From the NCBI GenBank assembly GCA_964420995.1, contig CAYQUX010000009.1:79135-143134 (forward strand): DNA of 64,000 bases. Direction: 5' to 3'. Below, one piece after another: positions 49,577-58,178 of the stretch (positions are counted from its first letter, which is position 1; the number at the start of each line of letters is the position of its first letter). The stretch comes from Leptolinea sp964420995. Lineage in GTDB: Bacteria > Chloroflexota > Anaerolineae > Anaerolineales > Anaerolineaceae. A program made the translations under genes and the position numbers. The notes under the pieces are model-generated. The model searched no databases. It saw only the letters and a list, made by a program, of their open reading frames with translations, and was not told the DNA's origin.

Positions 49577-51247
49577 ATGAGAAAAGATAAACACAAGAAG
49601 ACAACAATGATCGAAAAACCATTGCGCATTATCCCTCTGGGGGGACTGGGCGAAGTAGGCAAGAACATGATGGCCTACGAATATGATGGAGACATCATCC
49701 TGGTCGACGCCGGGATCATGTTCCCGGAAAACGATATGCTGGGGGTGGATTACATCATCCCGGATTACAAGTATTTGCTGGATAAGGTTGACCGGGTCAA
49801 GGGGATCTTCATCACCCACGGGCATGAAGATCACCTGGGCGCCATTCACCATGTAATGGAAGTGCTGAACGCGCCCATCTATGCCACGCCATTAACCAGC
49901 GGCCTGCTGGAAAACAAGCTGGCGCGCAACGGTCTGGCCCAAAAAGCCGTGGTGCACACCGTCAACGCGGGTGAAAAAGTGAAAGCCGGTCATTTCACCG
50001 TGGAATTCTTCCATGTCTGCCATTCCATCCCGGATGGGGTGGGATTTGGCATTGAATGTCCCGCCGGTCTGGTGGTGCATTCCGGCGACTACAAGTTTGA
50101 CCACACTCCGGTGGATAACTGGCCGTCAGACTATGCAAAGCTGGCCGAGTTTTCAAAGCGTGGTGTGCTGGCCCTGCTGTCTGATTCGACCAACGCCGAA
50201 CGCCCGGGCTGGACACCCTCTGAACGGGTGATCGACGACGCCTTTAACAAGGTTTTCCGTGAAGCCGAAGGGCGCATTATCATCGCCAGCTTCGCCTCAC
50301 TGATCTCCCGCATGCAGCAAGTGGCCAACGCCGCCCGGATGCACGGCCGCAAAATGGCCTTCGCCGGCCCCAGCATGCTGGATAATATGAAGATTGCCCG
50401 CAAACTGGGCTTCCTGGATATTGAAGATGCCTTGATCGTTCCCGTTGAAAACGCGCTGACCATGAAGGACCGCGATGTGGTTATCATGTGCACCGGTTCA
50501 CAGGGCGAACCCACCTCCATCCTCGGGCGTCTGTCAACCGGCACCAACCGCCTGTTCGACATCAAGCCGGGGGACACGGTGGTACTGTCATCACACCCCA
50601 TTCCCGGCAATGAGGAAAACGTCTACCGCACCATCAACCGGCTGTTCGAACGCCAGGCGAACGTGATCTACGAAGCCATCGCCCCGGTGCATGTCTCAGG
50701 TCATGCCAGCCAGGAAGAGATGAAGCTGCTGCTTCACCTGACCCGGCCGAAGTTCTTCATTCCGGTGCACGGCGAATTGCGCCAGTTGCGCCAGCACGCC
50801 AAACTGGCAAAAGAAGTCGGCATCCCGGAAGAGAATATCGCCGTGGTTGAGAATGGCCAGATCATCGAATTGACCTCTGACGCCATGCAACTGGACGGCA
50901 AGATCCCCAACAGCTACATCTTTGTGGATGGCTCCAGCGTTGGTGACATTGAAGAAGGTGTAATGCGCGAACGCGAATCACTCGCGCAGGACGGCGTGGT
51001 GGTGGTCAATGTAGTGCTTGACCGCATGTCTGGCCGCCTCTTCCAGGAGCCGGACATCCATTCCAAGGGATTCATCGGTGAGAAAGATACCGAAGCCATC
51101 ATCCTGCAGGCGCGCAAGCGGATTGCCGAAGTGGTGCCGTATTCCAATGGCAGCGTCACGCAGGATGTGGAGCGCGCCGTACGTGATGTGCTCTACGCCG
51201 AAACGCACCGTAAACCCACCGTATTTGTCACCGTCAGCAAAGTCTGA
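49577..51247 (+). CDS. rnj: Ribonuclease J
   Basis: A 556-residue metallo-beta-lactamase/beta-CASP ribonuclease with 5'-3' exo- and endonuclease activity in mRNA decay and rRNA processing. Metal-binding motifs are THGHEDHLGAIHH, HSGDYKFDHTP and, in beta-CASP, VHVSGHASQEEM; PVHGELRQL is the last His motif. The C-terminal domain (about 460-556) is present. The ATG at 49577 is used; ATG 49607 with AAGAAG upstream is an alternative that would remove 10 residues. It sits behind a promoter and an attenuator-like leader, so its synthesis may respond to its own activity. Confidence 0.94.
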   Translation: MRKDKHKKTTMIEKPLRIIPLGGLGEVGKNMMAYEYDGDIILVDAGIMFPENDMLGVDYIIPDYKYLLDKVDRVKGIFITHGHEDHLGAIHHVMEVLNAPIYATPLTSGLLENKLARNGLAQKAVVHTVNAGEKVKAGHFTVEFFHVCHSIPDGVGFGIECPAGLVVHSGDYKFDHTPVDNWPSDYAKLAEFSKRGVLALLSDSTNAERPGWTPSERVIDDAFNKVFREAEGRIIIASFASLISRMQQVANAARMHGRKMAFAGPSMLDNMKIARKLGFLDIEDALIVPVENALTMKDRDVVIMCTGSQGEPTSILGRLSTGTNRLFDIKPGDTVVLSSHPIPGNEENVYRTINRLFERQANVIYEAIAPVHVSGHASQEEMKLLLHLTRPKFFIPVHGELRQLRQHAKLAKEVGIPEENIAVVENGQIIELTSDAMQLDGKIPNSYIFVDGSSVGDIEEGVMRERESLAQDGVVVVNVVLDRMSGRLFQEPDIHSKGFIGEKDTEAIILQARKRIAEVVPYSNGSVTQDVERAVRDVLYAETHRKPTVFVTVSKV

Positions 51248-52276
51248 TCACTGCCAGATTCCGGTAATCAACGGGTAATCATCCAGTGCCGCCTTGCCGA
51301 CATACGGCAGATCCAGGGCGGCGCTGATTGTTTTTGATATGGAATAGTGACAATAGGGGGTGGCATCTTGATAGCCTGGTTTCACCCGGTCTGAAATGAA
51401 TACGGTAGCCACCCGACCGCCGCCTGGTTCAATCCCGCAGCAGCCGTGGTCGCCCTGACCCTCGTCCCAGGTCAGAATGATCAGCCCGTCTTCGCGCATA
51501 CCGGGGTAGGCCTGCAGCAGGTCAACCCAGGGACCCAGCCAGGTATCCGCCGTTTTCAGGTCGCAGTCATGGGCTGAATTGCAGAGGTTGGGGGTGATGA
51601 ACACAAAATTGGGCAGGCTGCCAGATGCCAGGTCATCGGGCAGTTCGTTCAGGTTGACGATGTGCGCATCACAGCGTTCCTTGTTCAGCCTCACGGAATC
51701 AAAGTAGATGAAGGGATTGTGTTTCTGCACGTAAATATGCGAACTTCCCAGGAAACACGGCCGCGGGAAATCCTCCTGATAGGTTTTCCAGGTCAGGCCG
51801 GCTTCTTCGATCTCATCCACCAATGTGCGCGCGTTGATGAAACAATCTTCACAGTTCCGGGTGATGTTAAAGGTATCTCCGCCGATCAATGCCAGGTAGT
51901 TCGGCAAACTGGGGTGCATGATGGCAAATTGTTGGGTGAAAAGAGTGTTTTCTTTGGCCAGCCGATTGTAATTAGGCATTTGAGAATTGCCGATCACAAA
52001 ACCAAATTCCCTGTTTTCAAAAATAAGGATGACGATATGCTTGAAGGTTGGAACTGGGCGGGGTGTAGGGCTGAGTGTGGGGGTTTCGGTGGGGGGCATG
52101 GCAGTTTCCGTCGGTGTGATCGTAGGCAACGGGGTATGGGTCGGTGCCATTGTAGGTATTAGCGCGGCCGATGGCGCTTGAGTTGTTGCGATAACCATCG
52201 GCGCGGAAGACTGTTGACCGCACGCGCCGGTGCCCAGCAACAAAAGACAAAGGATCAAGCTGGTTTTCTTCATCAT
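51248..52276 (-). CDS. Phosphoesterase-family lipoprotein
   Basis: A 342-residue exported protein. After MMKK the signal ends in a lipobox GTGAC, then a Pro/Thr-rich linker to about residue 80. The domain has the PF04185 phosphoesterase pattern (phospholipase C/acid phosphatase group): HIVILIFENREFGFVIG with the Glu-Asn metal site, HPSLPNYLALIGGDTF, FITPNLCNSAHDCD and ILTWDEGQGDHG. It should hydrolyse a phosphoester outside the cell, perhaps to release phosphate or cleave lipids. The ATG at 52276 overlaps the pcm stop (ATGA), with GGAAGG before it. Confidence 0.86.
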   Translation of the reverse strand: MMKKTSLILCLLLLGTGACGQQSSAPMVIATTQAPSAALIPTMAPTHTPLPTITPTETAMPPTETPTLSPTPRPVPTFKHIVILIFENREFGFVIGNSQMPNYNRLAKENTLFTQQFAIMHPSLPNYLALIGGDTFNITRNCEDCFINARTLVDEIEEAGLTWKTYQEDFPRPCFLGSSHIYVQKHNPFIYFDSVRLNKERCDAHIVNLNELPDDLASGSLPNFVFITPNLCNSAHDCDLKTADTWLGPWVDLLQAYPGMREDGLIILTWDEGQGDHGCCGIEPGGGRVATVFISDRVKPGYQDATPYCHYSISKTISAALDLPYVGKAALDDYPLITGIWQ

Positions 52277-52929
52277 ACCGCCTTCCATCCGTATTCCCCG
52301 AGTAAGGGAACAAACACCACCGGCAGGATGTCCTCCTGGTCAAAGCGCTGACCCGCGCGCTGCCAGACCTGAAGTTGCTGCAGGCTGCGTGACCCCACCG
52401 GGATGATCAACCGCCCGCCTTCGGCCAGTTGATCCAGCAGGGGCTGCGGTACGGTTGGCGCTGACGCCGTCACCAGTATGGCCTGGTACGGCGCTCCCGG
52501 AGGAAAGCCGGCTGTGCCGTCGCAGGTATGAATTTCCACATTGGTGATCCCCATATCTCCGAGTGTCTTTCTCGCGCGGTCCGCCAGTTCGGGTATGCGT
52601 TCCAGACTGATTACTTTCTTTGACAGCATACCCAATAAAGCCGCCTGATACCCCGAACCGGTGCCGATCTCCAACACGGTTTCTTCCCCTTCCAGAGCGG
52701 CCAGCGACGTCATCAATGCCACAATGTAAGGCTGCGAAATCGTCTGGTGATACCCTATGGGGATTGGCTCATCATAGTAGGCAAAACCTTCATCCCCCGG
52801 TTGGACGAAGAGGTGGCGCGGCAGTTTTCGCAGGGCTTCCAGCAGGCGATAATTACGCAGACCGCGCTCTTCAATCTGTCGGCGCACCATATCTTCACGT
52901 AGATGAACAAATTCATCCCCGGTTTCCAT
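52273..52929 (-). CDS. pcm: Protein-L-isoaspartate O-methyltransferase
   Basis: A 218-residue SAM-dependent enzyme that repairs isoaspartate residues in damaged proteins. Motifs are YYDEPIPIGYHQTISQPYIVA, VLEIGTGSGYQAALL (SAM loop) and GGRLIIPVGS. I use the ATG at 52929: GGAG lies 9 nt before it and a TATAAT is just upstream, while earlier in-frame starts would place that promoter inside the gene. It is first in a pair with the phosphoesterase gene, which starts at the overlapping ATGA. Confidence 0.93.
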   Translation of the reverse strand: METGDEFVHLREDMVRRQIEERGLRNYRLLEALRKLPRHLFVQPGDEGFAYYDEPIPIGYHQTISQPYIVALMTSLAALEGEETVLEIGTGSGYQAALLGMLSKKVISLERIPELADRARKTLGDMGITNVEIHTCDGTAGFPPGAPYQAILVTASAPTVPQPLLDQLAEGGRLIIPVGSRSLQQLQVWQRAGQRFDQEDILPVVFVPLLGEYGWKAV

Positions 52930-52945
52930 TTTCTGCTCCGATTTC

Positions 52946-52951
52946 ATTATA
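52946..52951 (-). promoter_or_regulatory. -10 element of pcm
   Basis: TATAAT on the minus strand, followed by GAAATC and then the GGAG ribosome site, so the leader is short but not absent. The -35 is weak. This -10 decides the pcm start choice. Confidence 0.45.
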
Positions 52952-53028
52952 GCGAGCGCGGCAGAATTTTCACGCGTTCTTTTGATTTTCCCCGCCACAG
53001 AGTACAATTCAGCCATAAGGAACAGGCA

Positions 53029-54630
53029 ATGACCACGGAATCACAAAAAGACAATCAACCGATAAATACGCATAAAGGAAAAATCTTTGTCCCTCTGGCC
53101 GTGCTGCTATTTCTGTTTGTGGTCATCCGCACCGCCTGGCTCTCAGATGATGCCTATATCACTTTCCGGGTGGTGGAGAATTTCCTGCATGGTTTCGGCC
53201 CGGTCTACAACCTGGGAGAACGCGTACAGGCGTATACCCACCCCCTGTGGTTTTTCCTGATCTCCGGCGCGTATGCCTTCGTTACCGGCGTGCTGGGCCG
53301 TTTCTTCCTGGCCGCCCGGCTGCCATGGACGGTGATTACTGTATCGATACTGTGTTCTGTGGGCGCGGTCGCTATATTTGCCCGGCGAATCGCCCGTGAA
53401 TGGTGGGCGGCCGCGGCCGGTGTTGTGTTGTTGACCTTCTCGCGCGCGTTCACCGATTACGCCACCTCCGGCCTGGAAGAAGCCTTGACCTATCTGATCC
53501 TGGCCTGGTTTTTCGCGCGTTACTTTCAGTTTCAAGGCGGCGGGAAACCCTTAAAGCCGAAAGCCATCGGTGAACTCACGCTGATCGCCTCCCTCGGGGT
53601 ACTGAACCGCCTGGATATCGTGCTGCTTTACGTCCCCCTGCTGGCCTGGCTGCTGTGGAAATCGCGCTCATGGAAGGCGATAGGCGCGGCCGCGCTGGGG
53701 ATTTTGCCGGTTATTCTCTGGGAACTGTTTTCATTTTTCTACTACGGGTTCCCCTTCCCCAATACCTATTATGCCAAGATACATACCGGCATCGCCCAGG
53801 GGATTCTTTTCTGGCAGGGTCTGATGTATTACCTGGGAACCTTGAACTTTGATCCGCTCACCCTGCTGGTGATCATTTTCGCCTTCATTGTGGTAATCAC
53901 CCAGCGCAAATGGGAATTCCTGCCCATCCTGGCGGGGATTTTGCTTTACCTGGTTTACATTCTTCGTATCGGCGGCGACTTCATGACCGGCCGTTTCTTT
54001 GCCTCGCCGTTCATGATCGCCGTGATCGTTCTTGTACGGCTTGATTTGCCGCGAAATACCCTGGCCGGTCTGGCCGCCGCGTTGTGCGTGGCAGGCCTGG
54101 CGTTCGGGGTCAACCCATTGGCCAGCGACGCGTCTTACCGGGCGGCGCCGTTGCCGGGGTCGGGGGTGGTGGATGAGCGCGGCTCGTATTATGCCGACCG
54201 CGGCCTGTTGAATTACACCCTGGCCAAACCCTTCCCGGATTTCCCCTGGAGTGAACGCGGCTGGCAGCGTTATAACAATAATTTCGAAGTGAAAGTGCTC
54301 GATGCCATTGGCATGCCGGGCTATCAGGGCGGCCCGTATTACCACGTGGTCGACAAACTGGCCCTGCCCGACGCGCTGCTGGCGCGCCTGCCCATCGCGG
54401 GTGAAAAGACCTGGCAGATCGGCCATTTTCGCCGCGCCATCCCGGATGGCTATCTGGAAACACTTGATAGCGGCCAGAATCAGATCAGCGATCCAAACCT
54501 GGCGGCCTATTATGACAAATTATGCGTCGCCATCAAGGGCGATCTAAACGCCCCGGACCGCCTGCGGGAACTCTGGCGGCTGAACACCGGCTATTACGAC
54601 GGCTGGCTGAAAGCCTACCCGAGCAAATAA
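53029..54630 (+). CDS. Polytopic GT-C-like glycosyltransferase
   Basis: A 533-residue membrane protein with about ten hydrophobic segments between residues 20 and 390 and a C-terminal external domain. After the first helix comes WLSDDAYITFRVVENFLHG and NLGERVQAYTHPLW, the acidic-pair loop typical of GT-C glycosyltransferases that use polyprenyl-phosphate sugars, similar to mycobacterial arabinofuranosyltransferase-like proteins. It probably adds sugars to envelope polymers. I chose ATG 53029, preceded by AAGGAACAG; longer frames overlap the pcm promoter. It converges with the flavoprotein gene with a 2-nt gap. Confidence 0.75.
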   Translation: MTTESQKDNQPINTHKGKIFVPLAVLLFLFVVIRTAWLSDDAYITFRVVENFLHGFGPVYNLGERVQAYTHPLWFFLISGAYAFVTGVLGRFFLAARLPWTVITVSILCSVGAVAIFARRIAREWWAAAAGVVLLTFSRAFTDYATSGLEEALTYLILAWFFARYFQFQGGGKPLKPKAIGELTLIASLGVLNRLDIVLLYVPLLAWLLWKSRSWKAIGAAALGILPVILWELFSFFYYGFPFPNTYYAKIHTGIAQGILFWQGLMYYLGTLNFDPLTLLVIIFAFIVVITQRKWEFLPILAGILLYLVYILRIGGDFMTGRFFASPFMIAVIVLVRLDLPRNTLAGLAAALCVAGLAFGVNPLASDASYRAAPLPGSGVVDERGSYYADRGLLNYTLAKPFPDFPWSERGWQRYNNNFEVKVLDAIGMPGYQGGPYYHVVDKLALPDALLARLPIAGEKTWQIGHFRRAIPDGYLETLDSGQNQISDPNLAAYYDKLCVAIKGDLNAPDRLRELWRLNTGYYDGWLKAYPSK

Positions 54631-54632
54631 GC

Positions 54633-55418
54633 TCACCTGAAGAACAGGGAAACGATCGAGCCGACCAATCGGGCAGCCAGAACCGCAGCCGGATTGGTTT
54701 GATGCGGAATATAGTAGGTAAACCCCGGGTTCAACCAGCCTTTTGATTCCCAGTAGTGGTAATCCAGACTGTCATCTTTGTTTCGCTTCCATAATCTCTG
54801 TTGCACGGTGAAGAAAATTAACGAGATAAAGGACGCGCGGAAGGGTTTGCCATTCGGTCCGGATGAAACAATCTTACGGGCCGCGGCCTCGATAGCTCCG
54901 GCATGCCGGCTGCTGAGCTGTTCCGGGGTGGACAGCGCGCCTGCCACGAAGTCCCGTTGGCCGATGATATCCACGCCCCAGGTGCGCAGCGTGTTGGCCA
55001 TGGTGCGTGCGGCCTGTCCGCTGGAGCCTATGCCGGATGTGGTGATCAGGCAGGCACGCTTTCCGGCAAATTCCGGCCGGTGGTTGACATGAGCCATCCG
55101 GTCGAGGAAGGTCTTCATCACACCATTGATATCATCCACATACACCGGGCTGGCCAAAATCCATACGTCTGCGGCTTGCATGGCTGTTTTGATCGGCTCC
55201 ATATCCGCCCAGAAGGGACAGAACGTCTCCCCCCTGTCAAAACATACCCGGCAGCCGCGGCAATATTGAATATTTCGCTCAGCCAGATGGATGGTCTCGA
55301 TCTGGATCGGCTGCCGGTCCTGTGTGTCCAATTGCCGCAGACTCTTTTCCAGCAACAACAGCAGACGGGCTGTGTTCCCATTTCTACGGAAACTGCTGGT
55401 GATTGCCAGAATTTTCAT
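54633..55418 (-). CDS. Iron-sulfur flavoprotein family reductase
   Basis: A 261-residue flavodoxin-fold protein starting KILAITSSFRRNGNTARLL, the FMN-binding loop, with a cysteine cluster YCRGCRVCFDRGETFCPF at about 48-65 as in iron-sulfur flavoproteins, and SPVYVDDINGVMKTFLDRM. The last 60 residues add hydrophobic helices ending LVGSIVSLFFR. It likely carries FMN and perhaps a 4Fe-4S cluster in electron transfer. I chose ATG 55418, where family homology begins. It is the last gene of a three-gene minus-strand group with two methyltransferase-like genes, 20 nt after the second. Confidence 0.8.
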   Translation of the reverse strand: MKILAITSSFRRNGNTARLLLLLEKSLRQLDTQDRQPIQIETIHLAERNIQYCRGCRVCFDRGETFCPFWADMEPIKTAMQAADVWILASPVYVDDINGVMKTFLDRMAHVNHRPEFAGKRACLITTSGIGSSGQAARTMANTLRTWGVDIIGQRDFVAGALSTPEQLSSRHAGAIEAAARKIVSSGPNGKPFRASFISLIFFTVQQRLWKRNKDDSLDYHYWESKGWLNPGFTYYIPHQTNPAAVLAARLVGSIVSLFFR

Positions 55419-55438
55419 GCCTGAGAAGCCTGTCTTTT

Positions 55439-56113
55439 CTACCAGATACCGGGGAAGAGGTGATATTTCACGTTTGCCTGGTACCCGGTGTATCCTTTCA
55501 GGTCGCGCGCCAGCACCTTTTCTTCTTCCAGCAGGCGGAACATGAGGGCGGGAATTATCAGAATGGCGGGAATAAGTGCCCAAAAGGAACCCAATGCCAG
55601 AGGAGAAAAAACGTACATCAGTACCATCCCAAGGTACATGGGATGACGCACGATGGAATATGGCCCGGATTGGATGACCGTCTGTTCCGCTTCAACCTCC
55701 ACCACACGGGATGTGTACTGATTTTCACGAAATACCAGGAAGACAAATCCATATCCGCCAAGAACGAGAAGATTGGCGAGCACGACTGCCCAGATGGGAA
55801 CCTGGGACCAGCCAAACCTGAAATCAAACCCGGGCAGGATGTACGCCAGTGAAATAAGGAGCCCGGATACCGCGACGAAAACTTTTTGGGTGTTTTCGCG
55901 CTCATTTGTTCGCATTCGCCGCTCCAGCAACCCCGGATCATTTTTTAGCAGGTACGAAAGAACAAAAATGAGCGGGAAAAACAGCACCATCATATATACC
56001 CAGGCATGCCAGTAGGCGAATGTTCCGGCCGGCAGGAAAAAGACAGCCATTAATACAATCACCCCGAGGACAAACCGACCAAATGCTTTTTTTAGTAGTT
56101 GAGTTCGGGTCAT
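55439..56113 (-). CDS. Isoprenylcysteine carboxyl methyltransferase-like membrane protein
   Basis: A 224-residue membrane protein with five or six hydrophobic segments and the ICMT/PEMT signature GPYSIVRHPMYLGM followed by the C-terminal EEKVLARDLKGYTGYQ. The family uses SAM to methylate lipid-linked or small hydrophobic substrates within the membrane; bacterial members are mostly of unknown substrate. AAGGATGGATA precedes the ATG. It lies between the LCMT-like and flavoprotein genes with gaps of 9 and 20 nt. Confidence 0.84.
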   Translation of the reverse strand: MTRTQLLKKAFGRFVLGVIVLMAVFFLPAGTFAYWHAWVYMMVLFFPLIFVLSYLLKNDPGLLERRMRTNERENTQKVFVAVSGLLISLAYILPGFDFRFGWSQVPIWAVVLANLLVLGGYGFVFLVFRENQYTSRVVEVEAEQTVIQSGPYSIVRHPMYLGMVLMYVFSPLALGSFWALIPAILIIPALMFRLLEEEKVLARDLKGYTGYQANVKYHLFPGIW

Positions 56114-56122
56114 TATCCATCC

Positions 56123-56941
56123 TTATTGAAATTTTAAATGAACCATATATTGAACACGTTTAGAATCGGCAAAGGAGCCAACCAACCAGACGTGTAAGGG
56201 TAGTATGCTGCGATTTCCCTTATAGTAGAAGATTGTTTCCAGGACTTTATAGCGCTTATCCCAGGTTTCAAGATCGCTGGCCTGTTCGAGTCCCCAGATA
56301 AGATAGGACTTTTCGTCGAACCCGCCGCGCTTGATCACCAATTTATTGGATGTTTCTATTCCAAACCTAGAGCAGGCATCAAAAATGATCTCATTGCCCG
56401 GGTAAGATTCGGCCAGACGATGAAAGAAGGTTTTAATTTCGTCTTCTTTGAAATAGTAAAACACTCCTGAAGCCACGAAGAAGACACCGTCTTTCACGTC
56501 AATCTGCTTAAGCCAGTCTGGCTCCAGGAACGAACTGACGATATACGTGCGCCGTTCTGATTCAGGGATAAATTTTCGCCGCAGGTCGATCACATCCGGC
56601 AAGTCCAGGTCGTACCAGCGCAATGTTCCGTTATCCACGCGCTCGAATGTCGTCTCCAATCCGCAACCAATATTAACCACCGTACCGGCAGGATGTGCTT
56701 TCAAGAAATCTCTGATGCATTCATCCGTATAACGGCTGCGCATGATCCACGCAAATTGGGTTAATGTGCTGATACCAGCTTTGATCGTGGAAAAATCGTA
56801 ATCCACCTTCTCCATGATCTCTACAGCCGTTTTGTCGATAAGCAGCGGTTTCGGTTTACGCGTTTCCACCGCTCTACCCCACAGGGGGAGCAGCATAGTC
56901 TTTTGCACATTTCCGAGTTCAACTTTGATCTTTTCTGGCAT
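56123..56941 (-). CDS. Leucine carboxyl methyltransferase-family (LCM) SAM methyltransferase
   Basis: A 272-residue class I methyltransferase of the LCMT/PPM1-like group (PF04072 type). Typical features: AVETRKPKPLLIDKTAVEIM at the N-terminus, AWIMRSRYTDECI, VVNIGCGLETTFERV (SAM loop), WYDLDLPDVIDLRRKF and VFFVASGVFYYF. In bacteria, members act on polyketides and other small carboxylic acids; the substrate here is unknown. The start has AAGGAGG 5 nt upstream. First gene of the three-gene group. Confidence 0.87.
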   Translation of the reverse strand: MPEKIKVELGNVQKTMLLPLWGRAVETRKPKPLLIDKTAVEIMEKVDYDFSTIKAGISTLTQFAWIMRSRYTDECIRDFLKAHPAGTVVNIGCGLETTFERVDNGTLRWYDLDLPDVIDLRRKFIPESERRTYIVSSFLEPDWLKQIDVKDGVFFVASGVFYYFKEDEIKTFFHRLAESYPGNEIIFDACSRFGIETSNKLVIKRGGFDEKSYLIWGLEQASDLETWDKRYKVLETIFYYKGNRSILPLHVWLVGSFADSKRVQYMVHLKFQ

Positions 56942-57033
56942 ATACCCTCCTTAATGGGTTGTACATTTATCTATCCGATTGATATACGTTTTCAGGGAAA
57001 GAAGGTTTTATAACTGGAAGAATTCCTGCGGTA

Positions 57034-57546
57034 TTACCTTTGAACCAATTCACTTCTCAGGATGGACATGATGACATTATCCCAGCGCTCGGTACCAACC
57101 CGGGTGGATGAGCGGCGGTTTCCTTCGTAAATGAATCCCACTTTTTCATAGGTCTTGATCGCGGCTGTGTTAAAGGAATACACATTCAACTCCAGACGGT
57201 CTATTCCCGGTATGGAAAATGCCTGATCCACGGCAAACCGCAGCATGGGTTCCGCCAATCCCCTGCCGCGGTAGTCTGGCGCGATGATCACCCTTTGCAC
57301 GGCGGCGTTCCCGTTACGCCAGTCCAACCCCAGTTCAATGTGGCCGACCAATTCGTTCTCCACTTCGGCCATCCAGCCCTTCCTGCGGGGAGGAACCATC
57401 CCGCATTCATCCAAAAGCGCCTGAAGCTGCGCGTTATTGAGCGGGTAATGCAGGAGCGGCCCGCCCCATTGCACAACATCTGCCTCACTGGAGAACCAGG
57501 AGATCAGAACGGGGAAATGCCGGACAGTAAAGGGTATGAATCTCAC
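57034..57546 (-). CDS. GNAT family N-acetyltransferase
   Basis: A 170-residue acetyltransferase of the RimJ/RimL kind. The acetyl-CoA site is QRVIIAPDYRGRGLAEPMLR, and the C-terminal LNVYSFNTAAIKTYEKVGFIYEG is the usual last helix-strand. Targets range from ribosomal proteins to antibiotics and polyamines; none can be picked from sequence. The start is a GTG at 57546, 19 nt after the stop of the zinc-ribbon protein gene. Confidence 0.88.
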   Translation of the reverse strand: MRFIPFTVRHFPVLISWFSSEADVVQWGGPLLHYPLNNAQLQALLDECGMVPPRRKGWMAEVENELVGHIELGLDWRNGNAAVQRVIIAPDYRGRGLAEPMLRFAVDQAFSIPGIDRLELNVYSFNTAAIKTYEKVGFIYEGNRRSSTRVGTERWDNVIMSILRSELVQR

Positions 57547-57565
57547 TCGTGATAATCTGCGAAGA

Positions 57566-57979
57566 TCAGTTTCGTTTCATTGGCAGGTTTGAGCCGCAAA
57601 AAGGGCAATCCGCCGATTGCTCGCCTGTCCACCGTACCTCATGGCCGCGCGTGGGAGCGCCGCACCTGGGGCAATTGGTGGGCAGGAGATCCGCCCGGTG
57701 AATCGGCGCCGCGGGCGCGGCCGGCGCGGGTTGTTCAAAAGGCCTTGCCGCTTTCACAACCTCATTGCCGTCATCGTCTTTGACCACTTTTACGAACGCG
57801 TCCGGAGCTATCTGTTTGATGATGGCTTCATAGAGAATCGAAATTGCCACCAGCACCAGAATGCCCGGCCACCACCAACCCTGCCAGGCGATCAAGGCCA
57901 GTCCAAGCATCCAGATAACGGCGTGAATACTCTCCCATCCGCCGGTTAACTTTTCTTTTTCCTTGTGTTTCTTTCCCAT
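57566..57979 (-). CDS. Membrane protein with C-terminal zinc ribbon
   Basis: A protein of about 137 residues (ATG 57979 preferred; an ATG at 58048 would overlap a TATAAT). A charged start MGKKHKEKEK precedes a double hydrophobic stretch (WIMLGLALIA region and PGILVLVAISILYE), then a Pro/Ala-rich linker and a zinc ribbon with CPRCGAP and CPFCGS at the end. Such proteins are widespread in Chloroflexota and of unknown function; the ribbon may bind nucleic acid or another protein at the membrane. It precedes the GNAT gene. Confidence 0.66.
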   Translation of the reverse strand: MGKKHKEKEKLTGGWESIHAVIWMLGLALIAWQGWWWPGILVLVAISILYEAIIKQIAPDAFVKVVKDDDGNEVVKAARPFEQPAPAAPAAPIHRADLLPTNCPRCGAPTRGHEVRWTGEQSADCPFCGSNLPMKRN

Positions 57980-58178
57980 AGATTGTGTAAACCCTTTCCA
58001 TTTTTCGATCTGTGCGACGAATGGGGATAACCGCTCCAAATTATACATTTGGTTTTTTGAATTGGATTAAAATGAAAACAGGGTTAATCATGATTTCACG
58101 GCGGAACAAAATCCAGGTTCAATTTCAATAATTACCCATCTTTATTCTTTATGACAAATTTCCTAAAAGGAGTTTACT

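Noticed and set aside
52903..53028. Longer N-terminus of the GT-C-like protein
   Set aside because: It overlaps the start and promoter of pcm; the ATG at 53029 has AAGGAACAG and begins just before the first membrane helix.
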